NCBI RefSeq assembly: GCF_030656875.1
Contig: NZ_CP130943.1
Span: forward strand, 310,001 to 374,000
Source: Prescottella sp. R16
GTDB taxonomy: Bacteria > Actinomycetota > Actinomycetes > Mycobacteriales > Mycobacteriaceae
Length of the DNA stretch: 64,000 nucleotides
Reading direction: 5' to 3'
Shown: positions 8,280 to 15,468 of the stretch, piece by piece
Position numbering within the stretch: position 1 is the stretch's first letter
How the letters are laid out: each line of letters begins with the position of its first letter
The notes under the pieces: generated by a model
Told to the model about the DNA's origin: nothing
Database searches by the model: none
What the model saw: only the letters and a program-made list of their open reading frames with translations
Program-made: the position numbers and the translations under genes

Positions 8280-8331
8280 GTGACGAATGCCTCGACATCG
8301 GCCTCCTGGCTGATGTCGAGGCATTCGTCAC
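8280..8331 (-). terminator. strong hairpin terminator for the SRPBCC-SDR-OYE operon
   Basis: A perfect 20-bp stem (left arm 8280-8299, right arm 8312-8331) with a 12-base loop lies just after the TAA stop of the SRPBCC gene on the minus strand. No long T-run follows, as is common in high-GC actinobacteria. Confidence 0.75.
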
Positions 8332-8338
8332 GCGTGCG

Positions 8339-8848
8339 TTAGGCGGAGCGTGTTCGGAGGCCGCGCTGGGCGTAGAGGGTCTCGCTGCGTGCCTTCAGTG
8401 CGACAGCGGTGTCGTCGAAGGCACGCTTCACCCACGCGCCGCTGTCGGCCATGATCTGGTGTGCTTCCTCGCCGAGGAAGGCGTCGGTGGAGTAGTAGCG
8501 GCACCGGGTCTCGTCGATCGGTTCGATGACCTGATCGCGTCGGGCGGCCTCCACCGAGAAATCGGTGGGTAGGAGCTCCCACGACAGCAGACGTTCCGGC
8601 ACCACTGCACAGACGTACTCGGTGTACAGGAAGGTCTCCGTCGCTCCCGAGTAGTCGGCCAGTGTCATCTCCACGGGTGCACCGATTTCCAGTGTCGACT
8701 TCACCGCGATGCAGAAGGGGTTCCAGTTCGGGTAGTCGTCGAGGTCGGTGAGAACTTCCCAGACGACACTCGCGGGTGCGTCGATTTCGATCTCGATGGA
8801 GCGAACGGTGGTGGCGGAATCGTATTCGGGGATAGAGAGTTCGGTCAT
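8339..8848 (-). CDS. SRPBCC (START/Bet v1-like) domain protein
   Basis: A 169-aa protein beginning after a strong AGGAGG five to six bases before the ATG at 8848. The pattern Ser-Ile-Glu-Ile-Glu-Ile-Asp-Ala-Pro-Ala-Ser-Val-Val-Trp-Glu-Val-Leu-Thr-Asp, then Tyr-Pro-Asn-Trp-Asn-Pro-Phe, is the classic opening of polyketide-cyclase/SRPBCC ligand-binding proteins. These make a hydrophobic pocket and act as cyclases, hydratases or carriers. No catalytic residues can be assigned. It is the last gene of the minus-strand operon driven from promoter 11066-11106, 14 bp behind the mycofactocin-type SDR, so its ligand is probably a pathway intermediate. Confidence 0.75.
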   Translation of the reverse strand: MTELSIPEYDSATTVRSIEIEIDAPASVVWEVLTDLDDYPNWNPFCIAVKSTLEIGAPVEMTLADYSGATETFLYTEYVCAVVPERLLSWELLPTDFSVEAARRDQVIEPIDETRCRYYSTDAFLGEEAHQIMADSGAWVKRAFDDTAVALKARSETLYAQRGLRTRSA

Positions 8849-8862
8849 CGGACCTCCTGTAG

Positions 8863-9678
8863 TCAGCGGATGAGGGTTCCCAGGTCGACCGGAATCTGAG
8901 CTCCGGTGATGTGACGAGCTTCGTCGGACAGCAGCCAGGCGACGGTGCCGGCGATGTCCTCTGCGTCGGTCGCCGCGTCCGGCAGGGCGTTCATGAAGAT
9001 CGGACCGAGGGTGTCTGCGTGATCGGCGATCAGTTGCTGCATCTCGGCGGGCTGCATGTCGGTGGTCACCCCGGCGGGGTGAACGGTGTTGACGCGGATG
9101 CGGTGCTGTCCAAGTTCGTTGGCGAGGGTCTTGCACAGGCCGACGATTCCGTGCTTGCTGGCCGAGTAGGCGGCGACGAACGGCAACCCGCGCAGGCCCG
9201 CCACCGAGCTGGTCATGACGATGGCGCCGCCGCGGCCTTGCTCGAGCAGGATCGGCACGGCCGCCTTGACGGTGTGGAAGACCCCGGTCAGGTTGATGTC
9301 GATGGTCTCTTGCCACTGTTCGAGGGCGTGTTCCCAGGTGGTGGCGGCGGTACAGACACCGGCGTTGGCTACGACGACGTCGAGGCCGCCGAGCTCGGCT
9401 ACGCCGTCGGAGAGTGCCTGTCGGAGTGCGTCGAAATCGCGGACGTCGACTTCACGGGCGACGATGCGCCGGCCGAGTGCTTCGACCTCCTTGACGGTCA
9501 CTGTCAGGTCGTCGCGGGTGGCCCCAGGATAGGCGGGGTATTCGAGGGGCCTGCAGATGTCGACGGCGATGATGTCGGCGCCTTCGCTCGCCAGCCGGAC
9601 GGCTTCGGCGCGGCCCTGTCCGCGGGCGGCTCCGGTGATGAACGCGATTTTTCCTTCGAAGCGGCGTGTGCTGGGCAT
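8863..9678 (-). CDS. mycofactocin-coupled short-chain dehydrogenase (carveol dehydrogenase-like)
   Basis: A 271-aa SDR with the cofactor loop Thr-Gly-Ala-Ala-Arg-Gly-Gln-Gly, Asn-Ala-Gly, a catalytic Ser, and Tyr-Ser-Ala-Ser-Lys. The insertion after Val-Asp-Ile-Cys (Tyr-Pro-Ala-Tyr-Pro-Gly-Ala-Thr-Arg-Asp-Asp-Leu, then Val-Glu-Ala-Leu-Gly-Arg-Arg) marks the mycofactocin-dependent subgroup. Members, including carveol dehydrogenase, hold NAD(H) tightly and pass electrons to mycofactocin rather than to free NAD. It would oxidise a secondary alcohol to a ketone or enone. The ATG at 9678 has GGAGC upstream. The mycofactocin biosynthesis genes are not in this window. It sits between the OYE and SRPBCC genes in one operon. 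Confidence 0.78.
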   Translation of the reverse strand: MPSTRRFEGKIAFITGAARGQGRAEAVRLASEGADIIAVDICRPLEYPAYPGATRDDLTVTVKEVEALGRRIVAREVDVRDFDALRQALSDGVAELGGLDVVVANAGVCTAATTWEHALEQWQETIDINLTGVFHTVKAAVPILLEQGRGGAIVMTSSVAGLRGLPFVAAYSASKHGIVGLCKTLANELGQHRIRVNTVHPAGVTTDMQPAEMQQLIADHADTLGPIFMNALPDAATDAEDIAGTVAWLLSDEARHITGAQIPVDLGTLIR

Positions 9679-9715
9679 GGTGCTCCGTTCGGAACGGGGG
9701 TGGTCGTGGTCGGAA

Positions 9716-9835
9716 TCAGGCGGCGGCCTCGTGTCCACCGGTCAGGACGGCACCGCCGTCGATCGTGACGTCGAAGCGCACTTCGGCGGCCCTGGCCCCG
9801 GGGTCGGTCCATCGGGTTACACGGTCGCCGGGGTG
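9716..9835 (-). pseudogene. possible C-terminal remnant of a MaoC/hot-dog-like protein
   Basis: Between the OYE and SDR genes one minus-strand frame reads Ile-His-Pro-Gly-Asp-Arg-Val-Thr, then Glu-Val-Arg-Phe-Asp-Val-Thr-Ile-Asp-Gly-Gly-Ala-Val-Leu-Thr-Gly-Gly before a stop. This resembles the last two beta-strands of MaoC-type hydratases (Pro-Gly-Asp-x-Val ... Val-x-Val ... Gly-x-x-Val-Leu-Thr-Gly). The upstream part is missing and the fragment overlaps the end of the OYE gene. The match is short and could be chance. Confidence 0.3.
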
Positions 9836-10920
9836 AATCTCGGATAGTCGAGGTAGCCCTCGGCGCCCCCGCCGTAGTAGGTGGTCGGGTCCGGTGTCGT
9901 CAGCGGCCACCCGTTCTGCAGACGTGCGACGAGGTCGGGATTCGCGATGAACGGTTGTCCGAAGGCGGCAAGGTCGATCAGATCCCGCTCGATCAGTTCC
10001 TCGGCGTACTCCGGGGTCATTCCACCGGCGAGGATGGTCGTTCCTCGGAACCGGGAGCGGAAGGACGAGAGGAAGTCGGTGTCGAGACTCCGGCCGCCGG
10101 CAGGGCGCTGGTCGATGAGGTGGACGTAGGCGAGATCGCGGCGCGACAACTCCGAGGCCAGGTACAGATAGGTCTCTGCTGCCTCGGGATAGGCAGGCAT
10201 GTCGAACAGTTCGCTGAACGGCGAGAGCCGGATACCGACGTGGGCGGAGTCGAGTGCGTCGATCACGGCGTCGACCGTCTCGAGCAGGAATCGGGCGCGG
10301 TCGGTGAAGGAGCCGCCGTACCGGTCGGATCGGGTGTTGGTCGCGGGGTTGAGGAACTGTTCGAACAAGTAACCGTTGGCTCCGTGCAACTCGACGCCGT
10401 CGAAGCCGGCATCCTCGGCATTGGTTGCAGCGCTTGCGAAGTCGGAGATGACACGGACGACTTCCTCGGTACTCAACGGTCGGGGATCACTGACGCCGAC
10501 GAAGTCGACGTTCCCGTCGTCGTCGAACGCGAAGACCTTGCTCTCCGAGGCCGCCACGGTGCCGGCGCTGACCGGCTGTCGGCTTTCCGGTTGGAGGGAG
10601 GCGTGCGATAGGCGGCCGACGTGCCAGAGTTGGGCGAAGATCCGGCCTCCCTCGCTGTGGACGGCGTCCGTGACCGTGCGCCATCCGGCGACCTGCGCCG
10701 GCGACCAGATGCCCGGGACGTACACATAGCCCTGCGCTTCCGGGGAAATCGGTGTGCCTTCGGTGACGATCAATCCGGCGGTCGCCCGCTGGCGGTAGTA
10801 CTCCGCCGTTTCCGCGGTCGGGATGGTCTCGATGCACCGTGCTCGTGTCATGGGTGCCATCACGAGACGATTGTCGAGGACGAGTTCACCGATCCCGTGG
10901 GTGTCGAACAACCGAGTCAA
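9817..10920 (-). CDS. Old Yellow Enzyme family NADH:flavin oxidoreductase (ene-reductase)
   Basis: A 367-aa FMN TIM-barrel enzyme of the classical OYE/NemA type. Signatures: Ala-Pro-Met-Thr-Arg near residue 22, Gln-Leu-Trp-His-Val-Gly-Arg, the substrate-binding His-Gly-Ala-Asn-Gly-Tyr-Leu with Phe-Leu-Asn-Pro-Ala-Thr-Asn, then Asp-Arg-Tyr-Gly-Gly-Ser. The family reduces activated C=C bonds of enones with NAD(P)H, which fits an oxidised alcohol upstream and a Baeyer-Villiger step downstream. The start is TTG at 10920; no other start fits between it and the promoter at 11066-11106, giving an untranslated leader of about 145 bases. It is the first intact gene of a minus-strand operon with the SDR and the SRPBCC gene. 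Confidence 0.85.
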   Translation of the reverse strand: MTRLFDTHGIGELVLDNRLVMAPMTRARCIETIPTAETAEYYRQRATAGLIVTEGTPISPEAQGYVYVPGIWSPAQVAGWRTVTDAVHSEGGRIFAQLWHVGRLSHASLQPESRQPVSAGTVAASESKVFAFDDDGNVDFVGVSDPRPLSTEEVVRVISDFASAATNAEDAGFDGVELHGANGYLFEQFLNPATNTRSDRYGGSFTDRARFLLETVDAVIDALDSAHVGIRLSPFSELFDMPAYPEAAETYLYLASELSRRDLAYVHLIDQRPAGGRSLDTDFLSSFRSRFRGTTILAGGMTPEYAEELIERDLIDLAAFGQPFIANPDLVARLQNGWPLTTPDPTTYYGGGAEGYLDYPRFTPATV

Positions 10921-11065
10921 CGTTGTCTCTTTTCTGGAGGAGGTCTGCGACTCATGTGCACGGCCGCTGCACAGGGCTCGACAGGGCCGCAGTGCCCAGG
11001 CATCGAAGTGCGACGAATGATTCGCGAAATATTTTGGAGCTGAACAGTTTCAACCACTGTTTGCC

Positions 11066-11106
11066 GTGATGGGGGTCACTGTAGCCGTTGGCTTTGGCGG
11101 CGTCAA
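11066..11106 (-). promoter_or_regulatory. promoter/operator element A of the catabolic regulon
   Basis: On the minus strand: -35 TTGACG (11101-11106), 17-bp spacer, -10 TACAGT (11078-11083). The spacer palindrome is imperfect here (AAAGCC...GGCTAC at 11081-11095), while the second palindrome GTGAC-CCCC-ATCAC (11066-11079) is present with one mismatch. It aligns without gaps to elements at 15268-15308, 17949-17989 and 29670-29710. It lies about 145 bp upstream of the OYE start and also codes for the read-through tail of the reductase pseudogene. Confidence 0.8.
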
Positions 11107-11739
11107 TGCATGCGGGTCCGTCGAGTGAACGGCGTCGGAGCTCGATCTCGATGGGGCCCGAATCGGGTCGCGCCTGGCATCCGAGGGCGTGACCTCCGGC
11201 GATATCGGACGGACCGAGGATGCCCGACTTCTCCATCAGCACCTTGCCCGAAACCACTGTGCACGCGCAGGATCCGTACTCACCCGACCGGCAGGAGAAT
11301 GGCACGTCGACACCACGATCCAGCAACACTTCGACGAGAGTGTTGTCGCTCGGCCACTCGAACCGATGCGACTCGCCGTCCGGGTGCACGACCGTCTCGA
11401 CCGCCGGATCGGGATCGTCGTCGACGATCGGCCGAGGAGCTTCGAAGAGGTCACCCGTGATCGAGATGAACGCTTCCTGATGGAAGTGCTCCACCGGAAC
11501 ACCGGCCGCTCGTACGCCATCGGCCGTACTGTCCATGAACGGTCCTGGGGCACAGGAGAAAACCTCGAACGAGTTGTGGTCCGCCGTCAGAGTTGCGAAC
11601 CTCTCCCGAGATGGGATGCCGTGCACGTCGTCGAACCAGTAGTGGATCGTCGGACGATCGACTTCGAATCCGAAGTCTCGTCGACGACGCCGACGACGGT
11701 CAGTTCGTATCCGACACCGGCGGTCTGCAAGATGCTCAC
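11100..11739 (-). pseudogene. internally deleted ferredoxin-type reductase (KshB/phthalate-reductase-like)
   Basis: The GTG at 11739 opens a typical reductase N-terminus (Tyr-Glu-Leu-Thr-Val-Val-Gly-Val-Val-Asp-Glu-Thr-Ser-Asp-Ser), which soon runs to a stop. Another frame picks up near 11690 in the NAD-domain end (Val-His-Gly-Ile-Pro-Ser, then Phe-Glu-Val-Phe-Ser-Cys-Ala-Pro-Gly-Pro-Phe-Met) and continues into a plant-type [2Fe-2S] domain ending Gly-Cys-Gln-Ala-Arg-Pro. The FAD part and most of the NAD part, well over 100 residues, are gone. The iron-sulfur motif reads Cys-Arg-Ser-Gly-Glu-Tyr-Gly-Ser-Cys, so the second cysteine ligand is a tyrosine. The reading frame then runs on through promoter A to 10952. 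It was probably the electron donor of the Rieske oxygenase. Confidence 0.8.
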
Positions 11740-12154
11740 TCTCGGTCGACTACGTTGTGTTCGTGAATTCGACTGTGACGTCCGATGTCTCGGACTCAGG
11801 CCAGGCGTACGCGCTGTTTCTTCCCGAATCCCGTGTGCCCCTCGTCCGCGGTGCGGGTGCGCCGGTCGGAACAGCGTTGGAAAACCACCGACGACATCAG
11901 TAGTGCCCGCGGCTCGCCGGGGATGTTCGCACCCGTGCTCATCAGCACCGCGCCAGGGGTGTCGAGGACCTGCTGGCGTCGCTCGGGACAGGTGATCGAT
12001 TCCTCTCCTTGTCCACTGGGAACGAGCGCTCCGGTCGACCGCGACCGAGACTGTGTGCCGTGACTGCGGTCACTACGACTCGGGGAAATGTATCCACCGG
12101 CCACGCGGTCGTCGACCGGTAATTGCGAAGTTGTCCGTTCGGGCTCGCCTCGAC
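11740..12154. other. gene-free stretch with one half of the regulon operator (12060-12073)
   Basis: No coding region could be supported in these 415 bases. At 12060-12073 lies GTGACTGCGGTCAC, matching the GTGAC-N4-GTCAC palindrome of the regulon promoters. On the minus strand it is preceded by A, as in the elements, but there is no TTGACG or GTAGCC palindrome at the right distance. It may be the worn-out promoter of the reductase pseudogene. A plus-strand frame opening at GTG 11763 stays open for 46 codons without resembling anything known. Confidence 0.4.
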
Positions 12155-12973
12155 TCAGAAACTCGACATGTCGTATGGGTACTTGTTGGTGATTCCGCCG
12201 TCGACGATCATCACCTGCCCGGTGATCGTTCGAGCGAGGTCGCTTACCAGGAAGGCCAGGGCGCTCGCGACGTCGGCCGGAAGCGTCAACCGCTGCAGCG
12301 GAATCTGGATGCGGGTGTTCTCGATCGCCTCGGCGTCGAGGATCGCCGAGATCCGCGGTGTGACGACGAAACCGGGAGCGACCGCATTCACGCGAACACC
12401 ATACGGCCCCAGTTCGATTGCTGCGGATCTGACCAGTGAACCGAGCGCTGCCTTGTAGACGCCGTAGGCGGCGTGTACTGGAGAGCTGCCGATACCGGAG
12501 ACCGACGAGACGAACGTGATGGATCCTTCACCGCGATCGCGCAGCCGAGGACCGAAATGCCTGAGTGTGAGCACCGCATGACGCAGGACGATGGACTCCT
12601 CCCAACGCCAGTCGTCGTCGCTGATGTCGAGCAGGGGACCGTAGCGTGCCATGCCGATGACGTCGACGACGCCGTCGAGCTCACCTGCCCGCTCGGACAA
12701 TGCGGCCATGTCGGAGTTGTCGGTGGCATCTGCTTGCTCCGGTGTGGCCGGTGAGCCGATCTCTACGCACACCGCGTCGGCGCGGTCCCGATTCACGTCG
12801 ACGACGACCACCTCGGCTCCGAGCTGAGCGAGGGCATGAGAGATCTGCCGTCCCGTCCCCTGGCCGCCACCGAGTACGAGGTACCGGCGGTGTGGGAGTT
12901 CGAATCGACTGCGGTAGTTGATGATCCGATCATTTTCTGCGGTGTCGTGCGACGGCACAGGGTTCAGGGGCAT
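12155..12973 (-). CDS. short-chain dehydrogenase/reductase
   Basis: A 272-aa classical SDR with an N-terminal extension of about 30 residues. The cofactor loop is Gly-Gly-Gly-Gln-Gly-Thr-Gly rather than the common Thr-Gly-x3-Gly-x-Gly. It has Val-Asp-Val-Asn for NAD, Ser-Ser-Val-Ser at the catalytic serine, and Tyr-Gly-Val-Tyr-Lys for Tyr and Lys. The usual Asn-Asn-Ala-Gly is replaced by Val-Ile-Gly-Met-Ala-Arg, so it is a divergent member. The ATG at 12973 has GGAG six bases upstream. It is the last gene of the minus-strand unit SnoaL-like / MFS / SDR under promoter B. The substrate is unknown, presumably an alcohol or ketone of the island pathway. Confidence 0.75.
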   Translation of the reverse strand: MPLNPVPSHDTAENDRIINYRSRFELPHRRYLVLGGGQGTGRQISHALAQLGAEVVVVDVNRDRADAVCVEIGSPATPEQADATDNSDMAALSERAGELDGVVDVIGMARYGPLLDISDDDWRWEESIVLRHAVLTLRHFGPRLRDRGEGSITFVSSVSGIGSSPVHAAYGVYKAALGSLVRSAAIELGPYGVRVNAVAPGFVVTPRISAILDAEAIENTRIQIPLQRLTLPADVASALAFLVSDLARTITGQVMIVDGGITNKYPYDMSSF

Positions 12974-13069
12974 GAGTACTCCGATCAGGAGGTAGGCGGC
13001 CTTCAGGCCGTGGAACCGTAGGCGTGGACCCGATGCGTGCCGACGCACCAGGGCCACGACCGGTGCGTG

Positions 13070-14446
13070 TCAAACCATCTTCGGGGTCGGTGAGGGCTCT
13101 TCGGCCGGATCCATGTCGATGGACTCGGTGTCGCCCGTGACGAGCGCGGCTTCGGGTGCAGCACTGCTGTTGCTGTTCGGCATGGTGGCGATCACCACGA
13201 TGCCCAGGAGGGCTGCAGCACCGACGACACCGGACGCAGCGTAGGGATTCCCCGTGATTGCAGTGAATTTCCCTGCGAGATAAGGGCCGAGGCCCCCGCC
13301 GATCGCCGAACCGAGACCGAATCCGATGGCAGCGCCGGTGTAACGAACTGCAGCAGGAAATGCGGAGGTGAGTGTCGCGTAGACCGGCACGGCGGATGCT
13401 CCGGCCAGGCCGACGAGAAGCATATGACCGCCGGCGGTGACGATCAGATTTCCGCCGGTGGCCTTTATGAAGTACATGATCGGGAACATCGTCACCAGGA
13501 TCGTGCCCAGCCCGATGATCATGGTGTTCCGCCGGCCACTCCTGTCGATCAGGAAGCCGGCCCCGAAGCCGATGAAGATGGCGCAGGTGGATCCGGCGGT
13601 GGCGATCCAGGCGGTGGTACCCGGGGCCATATCGACCTGCTGCTGCAGGAACAACGGCATGTAGGCCGGAACCACATATCCGATCGCGAGTACCGAGGTG
13701 CTGAGTGCGATCACTCGGAGCAGGGTCAGGGGGTACCGGGTGACGACCGAACGCACGGGGGAGGACTGGATCTTGTGTGCGCCGGCAAGTTCCTGGAAAT
13801 CGGGCGATTCCTCCAGTCGCTTGCGCAGATACAGCACGTACAGCATCAACGGTAGCGATATGAGGAGCGGAATCCGCCAACCCCAGTCGGCCATCGTCTC
13901 TTCAGACGTCAGGGAGGTGGTGAGGGCGACGACCAGGGGAGCGAGGGCGGCACCGAAGGCGAATCCCACCGGTGTCATCGCGCTCAGGATGCCGTAGTTC
14001 TTGGCGGAAGCGTGCTCGGTGACGAAGGTGGCCGAACCCATCTGCTCGCCGCCGGCGAAGAATCCTTGCAGCATACGAGTGAGTACGAGCAGGACCGGGG
14101 CCATGATTCCGACGGTGGCGTGCGTCGGCAACAGGCCCAGGAGAACAGTGGCCCCGCCCATACCGGAGATCGTGACGATCAGCGCGAAGCGCCGACCGTA
14201 TCGATCACCGATGCGGCCGAAGACCAGGCCGCCGATGGGGCGTGCGAGGAATCCGGTGCCGAGGACCGCGAGCGAGCTCAGGATTCCGGCCGCAGGGTTG
14301 TCGCTGGGAAAGAACAGAGGCGACAGGTAGGCGATGAGGAAGGTGAAGACCATGAAGTCATAGGCTTCGACGGCAGTTCCGAAGAAGCCTGCGAGAGAGG
14401 CCCTGCGGGCCAGGTTTCGCGAAGACGCGATCTCGGTCGAGTTCAT
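13070..14446 (-). CDS. MFS transporter, metabolite:H+ symporter (MHS/ShiA-like) family
   Basis: A 458-aa protein with about 12 membrane spans. The opening Ala-Gly-Phe-Phe-Gly-Thr-Ala-Val-Glu-Ala-Tyr-Asp-Phe and the loop Gly-Arg-Ile-Gly-Asp-Arg-Tyr-Gly-Arg-Arg after span 2 are diagnostic of the metabolite:H+ symporter branch, which imports carboxylates and similar small metabolites. Arg-Met-Leu-Gln-Gly-Phe-Phe-Ala-Gly-Gly-Glu is the conserved span 4 motif. The C-terminus is acidic and polar. It lies between the SnoaL-like gene and an SDR on the minus strand, so it is likely to import the island's substrate, or a related acid, in the inner membrane. Confidence 0.82.
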   Translation of the reverse strand: MNSTEIASSRNLARRASLAGFFGTAVEAYDFMVFTFLIAYLSPLFFPSDNPAAGILSSLAVLGTGFLARPIGGLVFGRIGDRYGRRFALIVTISGMGGATVLLGLLPTHATVGIMAPVLLVLTRMLQGFFAGGEQMGSATFVTEHASAKNYGILSAMTPVGFAFGAALAPLVVALTTSLTSEETMADWGWRIPLLISLPLMLYVLYLRKRLEESPDFQELAGAHKIQSSPVRSVVTRYPLTLLRVIALSTSVLAIGYVVPAYMPLFLQQQVDMAPGTTAWIATAGSTCAIFIGFGAGFLIDRSGRRNTMIIGLGTILVTMFPIMYFIKATGGNLIVTAGGHMLLVGLAGASAVPVYATLTSAFPAAVRYTGAAIGFGLGSAIGGGLGPYLAGKFTAITGNPYAASGVVGAAALLGIVVIATMPNSNSSAAPEAALVTGDTESIDMDPAEEPSPTPKMV

Positions 14447-14582
14447 ATCGATCCTGTTCGATTTTGTCCTCCGGCATGCTCACCGGGGAAAGTTCGGTTC
14501 CGACTCGTTGCAGGCAGGTCTCGTGAGTGGACCGCGCAGATGTCGAACCTCCGCGGCGGGCGGAGGCAGGTGTCTTTCCGAT

Positions 14583-15083
14583 TCACATTCGACGTGTGCC
14601 GGCCCGGCCCGGTCCGCTACCGGGCACGTAGCCGAGCAGGGTCCGGGGTTCCGACATGGATGTGGTGGTGACGCGGTCGGAGATCTGCCACGTGGCAGTC
14701 GATCCGGCCCGCGCGTATTCGATGTCGTAGTAGCCGACGAGCCGCTGCGACGGTGATCCTGGAGTGACGAACGAACCGAACCATTCCATGTGAACTCGGC
14801 TCGGGGTCCGATTCCCGACGAGGGTGGTCTGCGGGAGATGCATCGGATGGATGCCGGTGAAGGGAGCGTCCTCGCAGAATGCGTGGAGGGATTTCCTGCC
14901 CTGAACGGACGTGCCCGTCGACAGTTCCTGACCCACATCGCGTGACCGGTGGATCCGGTCCGGCGTGAACAGGGACGACCACGTCGCTCCGTCACGATCG
15001 TCGAAGGAACGCGCGTAGTGGCCCTCCAGCTCCAGGATCGCCGATCGATCCTCCATCGCTCGGATTCTGTACTCGCTGTCCAT
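14583..15083 (-). CDS. SnoaL-like / NTF2-fold protein
   Basis: A 166-aa protein with the alpha+beta cone pattern of SnoaL-type proteins: Glu-Asp-Arg-Ser-Ala-Ile-Leu-Glu-Leu-Glu-Gly-His-Tyr-Ala-Arg-Ser-Phe-Asp-Asp-Arg-Asp, then Trp-Ser-Ser-Leu-Phe. Members are hydratases, isomerases, epoxide hydrolases, or the small subunits of ring dioxygenases; no catalytic residues settle which. The ATG at 15083 has GGAAG seven bases upstream. Starts further up would read through promoter B itself, so they are rejected; the leader is about 185 bases. It is the first gene of the operon with the MFS symporter and an SDR, and divergent from the TetR regulator. Confidence 0.65.
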   Translation of the reverse strand: MDSEYRIRAMEDRSAILELEGHYARSFDDRDGATWSSLFTPDRIHRSRDVGQELSTGTSVQGRKSLHAFCEDAPFTGIHPMHLPQTTLVGNRTPSRVHMEWFGSFVTPGSPSQRLVGYYDIEYARAGSTATWQISDRVTTTSMSEPRTLLGYVPGSGPGRAGTRRM

Positions 15084-15267
15084 GGCGCTTCCGCGCAACG
15101 TTGTGGGTGGCACTTCAACCTCCTGAACTGGGGGCAACAGCGGCAGCACTCGGAGTCCCGTACGAAACGATCCATGACGAAGGTCGAGACGGGTCGCGGG
15201 GTGGCGGACCGGCACGGGATGTCGTCGGAATTCGACAGCCGGCTGTGAGTCTCCCGAGCCGTGGCCG

Positions 15268-15308
15268 GTGACCGTCGTCACAGTAGCCATTGGCTACGAT
15301 TGCGTCAA
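15268..15308 (-). promoter_or_regulatory. promoter/operator element B of the catabolic regulon
   Basis: On the minus strand: -35 TTGACG (15303-15308), 17-bp spacer, -10 TACTGT (15280-15285). The palindrome GTAGCCAATGGCTAC (15283-15297) is perfect, and so is GTGAC-GACG-GTCAC (15268-15281). It reads toward the SnoaL-like/MFS/SDR operon and lies in the divergent gap 5' of the TetR gene, so one bound repressor could also control the regulator. Confidence 0.85.
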
Positions 15309-15468
15309 TACATGACGGAGTGGGGTTCTGCTCGCGGGACGAGAAGGCGTGGGGGATTCGCAAAGATGCGTGGCCGCACGCGGAACGCCGATCGGCCACC
15401 GCCGGTGCCGGCAATCGGATTCGTGACGCGAATCCTGCTGTCGCCGATCATGATAGGGTCTGCCCCAT

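Noticed and set aside
11763..11903. 46-codon plus-strand frame after GTG 11763 as a small gene
   Set aside because: No ribosome-binding site or recognisable pattern, and it ends in an area with decayed genes. It is mentioned only inside the gap entry.
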